Source of the DNA: Streptomyces flavofungini | GTDB lineage: Bacteria > Actinomycetota > Actinomycetes > Streptomycetales > Streptomycetaceae | Length of the DNA: 64,000 nt | Assembly: GCF_030388665.1 (NCBI RefSeq) | Contig: NZ_CP128846.1 | Coordinates: forward strand, 1,984,001 to 2,048,000 | Reading direction: 5' to 3' | In this document: piece after piece, positions 1-8,714 of the stretch | How positions within the stretch are numbered: the stretch's first letter is position 1 | Layout of the letters: each line of letters starts with the position of its first letter | Program-made: the position numbers and the translations under genes | The notes under the pieces: model-generated | Databases searched by the model: none | Told to the model about the DNA's origin: nothing | What the model saw: only the letters and a program-made list of their open reading frames with translations

Positions 1-776
1 GGCCGGGCGTCGCACACGGTGACGTGGTAGCCGAGGAACTTGCCGACGCGGACGAGGGCCGAGGCGAAGTCGATGGCCCCGAAGACGATCATCCGGGGCG
101 GGGGTACGGAGGACTCGACCAGGACGGTCAGGGGCTGCCCGCAGCGGGAGCCGTCCGCGCCGATCCCGACGGTCGCGGTGCGGCCCGCGTCCAGCAGGGC
201 ACGCGCCTCGCCCGCCACGGTCCGGTCCAGCTCGGGATGTCCGCCGAGCCCGCCCTCGTACGGGACGGCGACATCCCGGGCGACCTCCTCCGGGGGCCCG
301 TCCCCGTGCGCGGCCCCCGCGGCCCCGGCCCCGGCGTCCGCGCGGACGAGCAGCACCTGGCCCATCAGCTCGGCCGGGCCTTCGGTGACCCGGGCGACCG
401 CGGCCGCATCGCCCCGGGCCGCGGCGGCGAGGGCGGCGGCGTACACCGGCCGCGCGGGCGAGTCCGCGCGGACCGGCGTCACCATGATGTCGATGACTCC
501 GCCGCAGGTCAGGCCTACGGCGAAGGCGTCGTCGTCGCTGTAGCCGAAGCGTTCGACGACGGTGTCGCCGTCGTCGAGCGCCTGCCGGCACAGCTCGTAC
601 ACCGCGCCCTCCACACAGCCCCCGGAGACCGACCCGATCGCCGTGCCGTCGCTGTCGACGGCGAGGGCGGCGCCGGGCTGCCGGGGCGCGCTGCCGCCGA
701 CGGCCACGACGGTGGCGACGGCGAAGTCACGCCCCTGCTCGACCCACCGGTTCAGCTCTTCGGCGATGTCCAGCAT
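1..776 (-). CDS. xdhC: XdhC/CoxI family protein (partial, C-terminus off window)
   Basis: About 258 residues are visible; the C-terminal part lies beyond base 1. The N-terminus (MLDIAEELNRWVEQG) and the following GGSAPRQPGA and SGGCVEGAVY blocks are typical of the XdhC_CoxI domain. The start of the NAD-binding XdhC_C domain (RMIIFGAIDFASAL) is near the edge. XdhC proteins insert the sulfurated molybdenum cofactor into xanthine dehydrogenase. The start at 776 is preceded by GAGGAGG five bases upstream. It lies downstream, on the same strand, of the xanthine dehydrogenase and purine permease genes, which fits a maturation role for that enzyme. Confidence 0.87.
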   Translation of the reverse strand, partial: MLDIAEELNRWVEQGRDFAVATVVAVGGSAPRQPGAALAVDSDGTAIGSVSGGCVEGAVYELCRQALDDGDTVVERFGYSDDDAFAVGLTCGGVIDIMVTPVRADSPARPVYAAALAAAARGDAAAVARVTEGPAELMGQVLLVRADAGAGAAGAAHGDGPPEEVARDVAVPYEGGLGGHPELDRTVAGEARALLDAGRTATVGIGADGSRCGQPLTVLVESSVPPPRMIVFGAIDFASALVRVGKFLGYHVTVCDAR

Positions 777-849
777 GTCGGCCTCCTCAAGGGCTCTGCG
801 GAGCCTCCCCGAGAGACTCCCCATGTGCGTGTGCGGGGCGGGCGGCGCC

Positions 850-2307
850 TCAGTGGACGCCCATCCAGCTTTCGATGGGGCTGAGGGCGAAGTACACGAT
901 GAAGATCACGGTCAGGCCCCACATGAAGGCCCCGATCTCGCGTGCCTTGCCCTGAGCGATCTTGATGGCGACCCAGGCGATGACGCCCGCCGCGACACCG
1001 GTGGTGATGGTGTACGTGAAGGGCATCAGGACCACGGTCAGGAAGACCGGGATCGCGGTGGCGCGGTCGGCCCAGTCGACGTGCCGGGCGTTCATCATCA
1101 TCATGGCTCCGATGACGACGAGCGCGGCGGACGCGACCTCCTGCGGGACGATCGCGGTGACGGGCGTGAAGAACAGGCAGGCCGCGAAGAACAGGCCGGT
1201 CACGACGGAGGCGAGACCCGTACGCGCGCCCTCGCCGACGCCGGTCGCGGACTCCACGAAGACGGTCTGCCCCGAGCCGCCCGCGACGCCGCCGATCGCG
1301 CCGCCCGCGCCGTCGATGAACAGGGCCTTGGACAGGCCGGGCATGCGGCCCTTGTCGTCGGCCAGGTTGGCCTCGGTGCCGACGCCGATGATCGTCGCCA
1401 TGGCGTCGAAGAAGCCCGCGAGCACCAGAGTGAAGACGATCATGCCGACCGTCATCGCGCCGACCTCGCCCCAGCCGCCGAACTCGACGTCCCCGAAGAG
1501 CGAGAAGTCGGGTGTGGAGACCGCGCTGCCGTGCAGTTCGGGGGCGCCGTTGGCCCACTGCTTGGGGTTGATGACGTCCATCGCGTTCAGGGCGACGGCG
1601 ACGATCGTGCCGGTGATGATGCCGATCAGGATGGCGCCGGGGGTGTTGCGGGCCTGCAGCATGAAGATCAGGAGCAGGGTGCCGGCGAAGAGCAGGACGG
1701 GCCAGCCCTGGAGCTCGCCGGCCGGGCCGAGGGTCAGCGGGGTGGCCTTGCCCTGGTGGACGAAGCCGCCCTTGACCAGGCCGATGATGGCGATGAACAG
1801 GCCGATGCCCATCGTGATGCCGTGCTTGAGCGCGAGCGGGATCGCGTTCATGATCATCTCGCGGAGCCCGGTGACGACCAGGAGCATGATCACCACGCCG
1901 TACATCACACACATGCCCATGGCCTGCGGCCAGGTCATCTCGGGCGCGACCTGCGAGGCGATGACGCCGGACACGGAGAGCCCGGCGGCCAGGGCCAGCG
2001 GCACCTTGCCGACGAAGCCCATGAGCAGGGTGGTGACGGCCGCGGCGAAGGCCGTCGCGGTGATGAGGGCCTTCTGCCCCATCGTGTCGCCCGCGGCGTC
2101 CTTGCCGGACAGGATCAGCGGGTTGAGCAGGACGATGTACGCCATCGCCATGAAGGTGGTGATGCCGCCGCGCACCTCACGCGCGACCGTCGATCCTCTG
2201 CGGGATATGTGAAAGTACCGGTCGAGCCAAGACCGTCCGGCGGGGACGCGTGAGCCGGAGCCCGCGTCCTCCGCGGTGGTCTTCGGCTCCAGTGACTGCT
2301 GGGTCAT
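850..2307 (-). CDS. NCS2 family purine permease (guanine/hypoxanthine type)
   Basis: A 485-aa polytopic membrane protein. It opens with a cytoplasmic tail and the block TVAREVRGGITTFMAMAYI, then many hydrophobic segments, and ends in FALSPIESWMGVH. The motifs FFDAMATIIGVG and GGSGQTVFVESATGV are typical of the AzgA/PbuG branch of NCS2 transporters, which import guanine, hypoxanthine or adenine by proton symport. I chose ATG 2307 (MTQQSLEP) because GGGAG precedes it; a TTG start five codons upstream is also open. It sits between xdhC and the xanthine dehydrogenase operon on the same strand, so it probably supplies purine substrate. The exact base transported cannot be read from the sequence. 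Confidence 0.9.
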   Translation of the reverse strand: MTQQSLEPKTTAEDAGSGSRVPAGRSWLDRYFHISRRGSTVAREVRGGITTFMAMAYIVLLNPLILSGKDAAGDTMGQKALITATAFAAAVTTLLMGFVGKVPLALAAGLSVSGVIASQVAPEMTWPQAMGMCVMYGVVIMLLVVTGLREMIMNAIPLALKHGITMGIGLFIAIIGLVKGGFVHQGKATPLTLGPAGELQGWPVLLFAGTLLLIFMLQARNTPGAILIGIITGTIVAVALNAMDVINPKQWANGAPELHGSAVSTPDFSLFGDVEFGGWGEVGAMTVGMIVFTLVLAGFFDAMATIIGVGTEANLADDKGRMPGLSKALFIDGAGGAIGGVAGGSGQTVFVESATGVGEGARTGLASVVTGLFFAACLFFTPVTAIVPQEVASAALVVIGAMMMMNARHVDWADRATAIPVFLTVVLMPFTYTITTGVAAGVIAWVAIKIAQGKAREIGAFMWGLTVIFIVYFALSPIESWMGVH

Positions 2308-2459
2308 GGTGCCTACTCCCAAGGTTCAAAGGGGCACCCGCATCAGACGCGTCGCTGACGGGTCTGTGACGACTGCGGGATTTGGGATGGTGCGTTGGCT
2401 GCACGACCCGGGGGACGGCCCGAGACGAACGAAAGGTCCCCCTGCGAAGGGGAGTTGGA

Positions 2460-2528
2460 CTCCGGGCGGCGCGGGCATCGGAAGTGTGACGTTCCGCGTC
2501 CATCAGGGGACGCTCGCGCCGCCCGGAG
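2460..2528 (-). other. Structured inverted repeat (possible three-way-junction RNA) between xdh operon and permease
   Basis: Two perfect 14-base arms at 2460-2473 and 2515-2528 (CTCCGGGCGGCGCG and its complement) enclose 41 bases. That interior holds two further short hairpins: CGGAA (2479-2483) with TTCCG (2492-2496), and CGTCC (2497-2501) with GGACG (2508-2512). The element starts three bases past the molybdenum-subunit stop and ends about 150 bases before the permease start. It could be a terminator of the upstream operon or a regulatory leader of the permease gene. The pairing is seen; the function is inferred. Confidence 0.55.
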
Positions 2529-2531
2529 AAC

Positions 2532-4916
2532 TCACGTGCCGGTGAGGTGCTCCGGACGTACCGGCGTCTTGTTGAGCTCCAGGCCCGTGGCCGCGCGGAT
2601 CGCCGCGAGGACCGCGGGGGTCGAGGAGAGGGTGGGGGCCTCGCCGATGCCGCGTACGCCGTAGGGCGCGTGCGGGTCGGCGAGCTCCAGGTAGTCGACC
2701 GGGATCGTCGGGGTGTCGAGGATGGTCGGGAGCAGGTAGTCCGTGAAGGAGGGGTTCTTCACCTTCGCGGTCTTCGGGTCGACGATGATCTCCTCCATCA
2801 CCGCGACGCCCAGGCCCTGCGTGGTCCCGCCCTGGATCTGGCCGATGACGGAGAGCGGGTTGACCGCCTTGCCGACGTCCTGGGCGCAGGCCAGCTCGAT
2901 GACCTTCACGAGGCCCAGCTCGGTGTCGACCTCGACGACCGCGCGGTGCGCGGCGAAGGCGTACTGGACGTGGCCGTTGCCCTGTCCGGTGCGCAGGTCG
3001 AAGGCCTGGGTGGGGCGGTGGCGGAACTCCTCCTCCACCTCCACGGCCTCGTCCTCCAGGACGTCCACGAGGCTCGCGAGGGCCTCGCCGCCGTCCGTGA
3101 CGACCTTGCCGCCCTCCAGGAGGAGTTCGGCGCTCGCCCAGGCCGGGTGGTACGAGCCGAACTTGCGCCGGCCGATCTCCAGGACCTTCTCACGGACGAT
3201 CTCGCAGGAGTTCTTGATGGCGCCGCCGGTCATGTACGTCTGGCGGCCCGCGGAGGTCGAGCCCGCCGAGCCGACCTGGGTGTCGGCGGGGGCGATGGTG
3301 ACCTGCTGGACGCCGAGCTCGGTGCGGGCGATCTGCGCGTGGATGGTGACGCCGCCCTGGCCGACCTCGGCCGCCGCGGTGTGGACGGTGGCCACGGCCT
3401 CGCCGTTGATGACCTCGATGCGGATCTTCGCGGTCGAGTAGTCGTCGAAGCCCTCGGAGAAGCCGACGTTCTTGATGCCGACGGCGTAGCCGACGCCGCG
3501 GACGACGCCCTCGCCATGCGTGGTGTTGGACAGGCCGCCCGGCAGCGCGCGGACGTCGGCGCCCTCGCTGGACTCCCACTGGCGCTCCGGCGGCATGGGG
3601 CGGGCCTTGACCCGGCGCAGCAGTTCGGCGACGGGGGCGGGCGAGTCGACCGGCTGCCCGGTCGGCATGATCGTGCCCTGCTCCATCGCGTTCTTCTGCC
3701 GGAACTCCACCGGGTCCATGCCCAGCTCCGCCGCCACCTTGTCCATCTGCGCCTCGTAGGCGAAGCACGCCTGGACCGCGCCGAAGCCGCGCATGGCGCC
3801 GCAGGGCGGGTTGTTGGTGTAGAGGCCGATCGCCTCGATCTCCACGTCGTCGATGACGTACGGGCCGACCGAGAGGGACGAGGCGTTGCCGACGACCGAG
3901 GGGGTCGAGGACATGTAGGCGCCGCCGTCCAGGACGATCTTGCACTTCATGTGCGTGAGCTTGCCGTCCCTGGTGGCGCCGTGCTCGTAGTAGAGCTTCG
4001 CGGGGTGCCGGTGGACGTGGCCGAAGAAGGACTCGTAGCGGTTGTAGACCATCTTCACCGGCTTGCCGGTGCGCAGGGCGAGCACGGAGGCGAGGATCTG
4101 CATCGAGATGTCCTCGCGGCCGCCGAACGCGCCGCCGACGCCCGCCATCGTCATGCGGACCTTCTCCTCGGGCAGGCCGAGGCAGGGGGCGATCTGCTTG
4201 AGGTCCGAGTGCAGCCACTGGGTGGCCACGTACAGGTCGACGCCGCCGTCCTCGGCGGGCACCGCGAGGCCGGACTCCGGGCCGAGGAAGGCCTGGTCCT
4301 GCATGCCGAAGGTGTACTCGCCCTTGACGATCACGTCGGCCTTCTTGGCGGCCTCGGCGGCGTCGCCGCGGATGATCGGCTGGCGGTGCACGATGTTCGG
4401 GTGCGGGACGTGCCCGGCGTGGTGGTCACCGCGGTTCTCGTGGACCAGGACCGCGTCGGGCGCGGTCGCGGACGCCTCGTCCGTGATGACCGGCAGCTCG
4501 CGGTACTCGATCTTGATCTTCGCGGCGGCGCGGCGCGCGGTCTCCGGGTGGTCCGCGGCCACGAGGGCGATCGGCTCGCCGTGGTGGCGGACCTTGCCGT
4601 AGGCGAGGACGGGGGTGTCCTGGTACTCCATGCCGTAGTTCTTGGCGGCAGGCAGGTCGTCGGCCGTCAGGACGGCGTAGACGCCCGACATCGCCAGGGC
4701 CTCGGAGGTGTCGATGGACACGATCTCGGCGTGGGCGACCGTGGAGCGCAGGGCCTGGCCCCAGAGCATCTCCTCGTGCCACATGTCCGAGGAGTAGGCG
4801 AACTCGCCGGTCACCTTCAGGGTGCCGTCGGGGCGCAGCATCGACTCGCCGACGCCGCCCTTCGTCTTCGAGCCCTGGGTGACGTTGGCGGGGATTCCCG
4901 TGGTGGTGCCAGCCAT
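2532..4916 (-). CDS. Xanthine dehydrogenase, molybdopterin-binding subunit
   Basis: A 794-aa protein starting MAGTTTGIPANVTQG, the usual size for the separate large subunit of bacterial three-subunit xanthine dehydrogenases. It has the aldehyde oxidase a/b hammerhead domain (about 35-150) followed by the molybdopterin-binding region. Visible motifs are GGAFGGREDISMQ, CGAMRGFGAVQ and the C-terminal RGIGEAPTLSSTP, whose Glu is the expected catalytic base. The enzyme hydroxylates hypoxanthine/xanthine to urate in the cytoplasm. ATG 4916 lies two bases beyond the iron-sulfur subunit stop, so the two genes are translationally coupled. A longer upstream reading exists only as an antisense-frame extension through the neighbouring gene. 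Confidence 0.93.
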   Translation of the reverse strand: MAGTTTGIPANVTQGSKTKGGVGESMLRPDGTLKVTGEFAYSSDMWHEEMLWGQALRSTVAHAEIVSIDTSEALAMSGVYAVLTADDLPAAKNYGMEYQDTPVLAYGKVRHHGEPIALVAADHPETARRAAAKIKIEYRELPVITDEASATAPDAVLVHENRGDHHAGHVPHPNIVHRQPIIRGDAAEAAKKADVIVKGEYTFGMQDQAFLGPESGLAVPAEDGGVDLYVATQWLHSDLKQIAPCLGLPEEKVRMTMAGVGGAFGGREDISMQILASVLALRTGKPVKMVYNRYESFFGHVHRHPAKLYYEHGATRDGKLTHMKCKIVLDGGAYMSSTPSVVGNASSLSVGPYVIDDVEIEAIGLYTNNPPCGAMRGFGAVQACFAYEAQMDKVAAELGMDPVEFRQKNAMEQGTIMPTGQPVDSPAPVAELLRRVKARPMPPERQWESSEGADVRALPGGLSNTTHGEGVVRGVGYAVGIKNVGFSEGFDDYSTAKIRIEVINGEAVATVHTAAAEVGQGGVTIHAQIARTELGVQQVTIAPADTQVGSAGSTSAGRQTYMTGGAIKNSCEIVREKVLEIGRRKFGSYHPAWASAELLLEGGKVVTDGGEALASLVDVLEDEAVEVEEEFRHRPTQAFDLRTGQGNGHVQYAFAAHRAVVEVDTELGLVKVIELACAQDVGKAVNPLSVIGQIQGGTTQGLGVAVMEEIIVDPKTAKVKNPSFTDYLLPTILDTPTIPVDYLELADPHAPYGVRGIGEAPTLSSTPAVLAAIRAATGLELNKTPVRPEHLTGT

Positions 4917-4918
4917 GG

Positions 4919-5512
4919 TCAGACCGCCTCTCCCTGGCGGGCCGCAGCCAGGCGGACCGCGTCGAGGATCTTCTCGTAACCGGTGCAGCGGCAGAGGTTG
5001 CCGGACAGCGCCTCGCGGATGTCCGCGTCGGACGGCTGGTCGTTGCGCTCCAGGAGTTCGTCGGCCGCGACGAGCAGACCGGGGGTGCAGAAGCCGCACT
5101 GGACGGCGCCCGCGTCGATGAACGCCTGCTGGATCGGGGAGAGTTCGGTGCCCTCGCCCGTCTGGCCGTCCTGGCCCTTGGCCGTCCATTGCTGGGCGTC
5201 CTGGAGCGAGGTGCCGCAGGCGCCGGAGGCACAGCCGCCGCCGGGGTGGGCGCTCTGCCGGTGCTTGGCGTAGTCGGCGAGGCCCTCGACGGTGGTGACC
5301 TCGCGGCCCTCCACCTGTCCGGCCGCGACCAGGCACGAACACACCGGCACGCCGTCGAGCCGGACGGTGCAGGAACCGCACTCGCCCTGCTCGCAGGCGT
5401 TCTTGGAGCCCGGCAGGCCCATGCGCTCGCGCAGCACGTACAGCAGGGACTCGCCCTCCCACACGTCGTCGGCTTCCTGGGGACGGCCGTTGACCGTGAA
5501 GTTGACACGCAT
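4919..5512 (-). CDS. Xanthine dehydrogenase, 2Fe-2S subunit
   Basis: A 197-aa protein. The N-terminal plant-type ferredoxin domain carries ACEQGECGSCTVRLDGVPVCSC, ligating one 2Fe-2S cluster. The C-terminal helical domain carries CGFCTPGLL and NLCRCTGY, ligating the second. It passes electrons from the molybdenum centre to the FAD subunit. The ATG overlaps the preceding TAA by one base (TAATG), which shows coupling to the FAD subunit gene. A linker of about 30 residues (HPGGGCASGACGTSLQDAQQ) between the domains is longer than in minimal family members and contains two extra cysteines. Confidence 0.93.
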   Translation of the reverse strand: MRVNFTVNGRPQEADDVWEGESLLYVLRERMGLPGSKNACEQGECGSCTVRLDGVPVCSCLVAAGQVEGREVTTVEGLADYAKHRQSAHPGGGCASGACGTSLQDAQQWTAKGQDGQTGEGTELSPIQQAFIDAGAVQCGFCTPGLLVAADELLERNDQPSDADIREALSGNLCRCTGYEKILDAVRLAAARQGEAV

Positions 5513-6402
5513 TACGCGACTCCCTCCGTGCTGCGGCCCGTGCCGCGGTAGGACTCCCACGTCCAGCCGAGCGTGCGGCGGGCCATGATGCCGACGGCGT
5601 GGCGGCGGTAGTTCGCGGTGCCGCGGACGTCGTCGATGGGGTTGGCGGCGCCGGAGGCGAGCTCCGCGAACTGCTTGGCGACCGACGGGGTGATGATCTT
5701 CTTGCTGTCCCAGAAGCCGCCCTCTTCGAGCGCCGCGTTCAGGAACTCCTCGGCCGCCTTGGCCCGGATCGGGGTCGGGGCGGCGGAGCCGATGCCGGTG
5801 CGCACCGTGCGGGTCTCGGGGTGCAGCGCGATGCCGAAGGCGCACACGGCGATGACCATGGCGTTGCGCGTACCCACCTTGGAGTACTGCTGCGGCCCGT
5901 CGGCCTTCTTGATGTGCACGGCCCGGATCAGCTCGTCCGGCGCGAGGGCGTTGCGCTTCACGCCGGTGTAGAACTCGTCGATCGGGATCAGACGGGAGCC
6001 GCGCACGGACTCCGCCTCGACCTCGCAGTCGGCGGCGAGCAGCGCCGGGTGGGCGTCACCGGCGGGGGACGCGGTGCCGAGGTTGCCGCCGACGCCGCCG
6101 CGGTTGCGGATCTGGGGCGAGGCGACCGTGTGCGAGGCGAGCGCGAGGCCGGGAAGCTCCGCGCGCAGGTTCTCCATGATGTCCGTGTACGGGACCGACG
6201 CGCCGAGCCGGACGGTGTCCGCACCGACCTCCCACTCCCGCAGCTCACCGATGCGGTTGAGGTCCAGCAGATACTCCGGACGACGGTGGTCGAAGTTGAT
6301 CTCGACCATGACATCGGTGCCACCCGCAATCGGCACAGCGGTGGGGTGCTCGGCCTTCGCGGCGAGCGCCTCCTCCCAGCTGGCGGGGCGAAGGAAGTCC
6401 AT
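5512..6402 (-). CDS. Xanthine dehydrogenase, FAD-binding subunit
   Basis: A 296-aa protein. The N-terminal FAD-binding block PIAGGTDVMVEIN (about 24-36) and the second flavin motif SPQIRNRGGVGGNLGTASPAGD (about 95-116) identify the CoxM/CutM-type FAD subunit. A CO dehydrogenase flavoprotein C-terminal domain follows. It delivers electrons to NAD+. It is the first gene of the FAD, Fe-S, Mo subunit order. GAAGAGAGAG precedes the ATG at 6402. Divergent from the PucR gene, the usual purine-responsive regulator of such operons. Confidence 0.92.
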   Translation of the reverse strand: MDFLRPASWEEALAAKAEHPTAVPIAGGTDVMVEINFDHRRPEYLLDLNRIGELREWEVGADTVRLGASVPYTDIMENLRAELPGLALASHTVASPQIRNRGGVGGNLGTASPAGDAHPALLAADCEVEAESVRGSRLIPIDEFYTGVKRNALAPDELIRAVHIKKADGPQQYSKVGTRNAMVIAVCAFGIALHPETRTVRTGIGSAAPTPIRAKAAEEFLNAALEEGGFWDSKKIITPSVAKQFAELASGAANPIDDVRGTANYRRHAVGIMARRTLGWTWESYRGTGRSTEGVA

Positions 6403-6773
6403 GAGTGGCTCTCTCTTCGTGATCGTGCCGTGCGGCCGGGTCCCGTGAGGGATCCGACCGGGGCTTACTAGGCTGACGAGCCGGGGCGATCGTTTTGGCC
6501 AAGGTGGCCCTTCGCCTCTCGACTACTCGTTCATGTGCTGTTAACGCGGAGTGGGGCAAGTACACCGCCCGGTGCTCCGATGGGGTCAGTCACCGAAACC
6601 ATGAAGGAGTTGGCTGGCCAAGGCGCGAGTCTTGTAGATTCATATGAAGAACGGTCCCCGGTAACCTCGCGGATTCCCTCCAGAAACCGCGGCGCCTTCG
6701 GGACCCCGCGGGCCCGGGTTCGCCCGGACTCCGGCCGGACATGAAATCGAGACAGATCGGCGGCGACGACACC
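6403..6773. promoter_or_regulatory. Divergent control region between xanthine dehydrogenase operon and pucR
   Basis: 371 bases without a gene. Two similar boxes are visible: TTTTGGCCAAGG at 6493-6504 and GGCTGGCCAAGG around 6611-6623, sharing TGGCCAAGG. PucR-family regulators are known in Bacillus to use a site containing TTGG, so these are candidate PucR boxes. A weak promoter toward pucR can be proposed (TTGGCT near 6610, TAGATT at 6635-6640, 19-base spacer). No small open frame with a good ribosome site was noticed here. Confidence 0.4.
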
Positions 6774-8519
6774 ATGCGGCTGCGCGCACTCCTTGACACC
6801 GACGCGCTGGGCCTCAGGCTGCTCGGCGGCGAGGACGAGCTGGACCGCACCGTGCGTGGCGTGATGACCACGGACCTGCGCGACCCCAGCCGCTATCTCG
6901 CGGGCGGCGAACTGGTGCTCACCGGTCTCGCCTGGCGCAGGGACGCTTCGGACACCGAGCCTTTTGTCCGTATTCTCGCAGCCGCCGGGGTCGCCGCGCT
7001 GGCCGCGGGCGAGGCGGAGCTTGGCTCCGTCCCCGACGACCTGGTGGAGGCGTGCGCCCGCCACCGCCTGCCGCTGTTCGCGGTCAACGAGTCGGTGGCG
7101 TTCGCGACGATCACCGAGCACGTCGTACGCCAGGTGTCCGGCGAGCGCGCCGGGGACCTGGCGGCCGTGGTGGACCGCCACCGCCGCCTGATGACCTCGG
7201 GCCCCGCGGGCGGCGGCCCCGACGTGGTCCTCGACCTGCTCGGCACCGACCTGGACCTGCGGGCCTGGGTCCTCTCCCCCGCCGGACGGCCCATCGCCGG
7301 GGCGGGCACGGCGGGACCTGCCCTGCCCGCGGCCGTGTGCGCGCGGCTCGCCGGGGAGCAGCTTGCCGCCGCGAGGACGGGGCGCAGGGGGCCGCACCGG
7401 GTGACGATCGAAGGGGGCGGCGCGGAGCGCCTCGATGAGGGGCGGCGGTCGGGTGGCGGGCCGGGAGTCACGTACTCGCTGTTCCCCATTCGGTCCAGTG
7501 GCCGGGGCGCGGTGAGCGCGTCGCGGGACGTGCGCGAGACGGTCCTCTCCGACTGGCTGCTCGCCGTCGAGGCGGACGCGGGCGACTGGCCCGAGGAACG
7601 GCTCGATCTGCTCCAGGGCGTCACCCAGCTGATCGCGGTGGAGCGGGACCGCAGGGACGCGGCGCGCACGGTGCGCCGCCGCCTGGCCCAGGAGGTCCTC
7701 GAACTGGTCCAGACGGGGGCGGCGCCCGCCGAGATCGCGGCCCGGCTGCGGGTCGCGGCGCCCGTGCTGCTCCCCGGCCTCGGGGCGGCGCCGCACTGGC
7801 AGGTCGTGGTGGCGCGGGTGGAGTGGGACCCCGCGGACGGCGCCGACGGCGCGGCGATCGAGGGCGGCCCGGTGGCCCAGTCGCTCCTGGAGGAGATCCT
7901 GGTCGACCCGGCGGCGGCCGGGCCCGACCCGTCCGACCGGATCGCGGTGGCCCACACCGGCGACGAGGCCATCGCGCTCGTGCCGCTGCCCGCGCTGTCC
8001 GCCGAGGTGGACGGCGCCGAGCCGGGGCTGCTCGCGGACACGCTGCTCGCGGCCGTGCGGGAGCCGCTCTCGGCGGGCCTCGCGGACGACGGGCGGCTCA
8101 CGATCGGCGTCAGCGCGTCCGTGCACTCGGCGGAGGGGCTGCGGGGCGCCCTCGAGGAGGCCAGGCACGCCCGCAGGGTCGCCGCGGCGCGGCCGGGGCG
8201 GGTGTGCGCGGCGGGCCACCAGGAGCTGGCTTCGCACGTGCTGCTGCTGCCGTTCGTGCCCGACGACGTGCGCCGCGCGTTCACCGCGCGGCTGCTCGAC
8301 CCGCTGCGCGAGTACGACCGCAGGCACCGCGCCGAGCTCATCCCGACCCTGGAGGCGTTCCTCGACTGCGACGGCTCCTGGACGCGCTGCGCGACCCGGC
8401 TGCACCTGCACGTCAACACGCTGCGCTACCGGGTCGGGCGTATCGAGCAGTTGACGGGCCGTGACCTTTCCCGACTTGAGGACAAGCTGGACTTCTTCCT
8501 GGCCCTGCGCATGAGTTGA
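6774..8519 (+). CDS. PucR family transcriptional regulator
   Basis: A 581-aa regulator. The N-terminal PucR-type domain (MRLRALLDTDALGLRLLGG, then VRGVMTTDLRDPSRYL) is followed by a middle linker, a GGDEF-like region, and the C-terminal PucR helix-turn-helix (HLHVNTLRYRVGRIEQLTG). The last block is diagnostic of the family. Such proteins sense purine catabolites and control xanthine/urate genes; this one is divergent from the xanthine dehydrogenase operon. I prefer ATG 6774 because the family begins MRLRxLL; an in-frame ATG at 6741 would add 11 residues. Neither has a convincing Shine-Dalgarno sequence. Confidence 0.9.
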   Translation: MRLRALLDTDALGLRLLGGEDELDRTVRGVMTTDLRDPSRYLAGGELVLTGLAWRRDASDTEPFVRILAAAGVAALAAGEAELGSVPDDLVEACARHRLPLFAVNESVAFATITEHVVRQVSGERAGDLAAVVDRHRRLMTSGPAGGGPDVVLDLLGTDLDLRAWVLSPAGRPIAGAGTAGPALPAAVCARLAGEQLAAARTGRRGPHRVTIEGGGAERLDEGRRSGGGPGVTYSLFPIRSSGRGAVSASRDVRETVLSDWLLAVEADAGDWPEERLDLLQGVTQLIAVERDRRDAARTVRRRLAQEVLELVQTGAAPAEIAARLRVAAPVLLPGLGAAPHWQVVVARVEWDPADGADGAAIEGGPVAQSLLEEILVDPAAAGPDPSDRIAVAHTGDEAIALVPLPALSAEVDGAEPGLLADTLLAAVREPLSAGLADDGRLTIGVSASVHSAEGLRGALEEARHARRVAAARPGRVCAAGHQELASHVLLLPFVPDDVRRAFTARLLDPLREYDRRHRAELIPTLEAFLDCDGSWTRCATRLHLHVNTLRYRVGRIEQLTGRDLSRLEDKLDFFLALRMS

Positions 8520-8520
8520 G

Positions 8521-8562
8521 GCCCGCGGGCCTGATCTCAGGGGTGTCTCAGGGGCCGCGGGC
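8521..8562 (+). terminator. Possible terminator after pucR
   Basis: GCCCGCGG (8521-8528) pairs with CCGCGGGC (8555-8562) directly after the pucR stop. The 26-base loop is long and no T-run follows, so this is only a weak candidate. Confidence 0.3.
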
Positions 8563-8617
8563 GTCTCCCCCGCCCCGCGGTGTCCGCCCGCCCCTCGGCT
8601 CTCGTTCCCCCTCGTTT

Positions 8618-8631
8618 GTGAAATCTTTCAC
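8618..8631. promoter_or_regulatory. GTGAAA-tc-TTTCAC dyad upstream of TPR-like gene
   Basis: A perfect 6+6 inverted repeat in a locally A/T-richer patch, about 85 bases before the GTG start of the next gene. It resembles a repressor operator in form. The cognate regulator is unknown. Confidence 0.35.
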
Positions 8632-8714
8632 CCATCCCCTTGGCCGAGCGCGCCGATCCGTGCTGAGATTCGCCCACGACTCAACAGCTCGATGGCGCGC
8701 TAGGGGAGGGCAAC

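Noticed and set aside
562..2253. A 563-residue plus-strand open frame opposite xdhC and the NCS2 permease
   Set aside because: Its sequence is His/Asp/Gly-rich and the opposite strand has clear motifs, so it is a GC-driven artefact.
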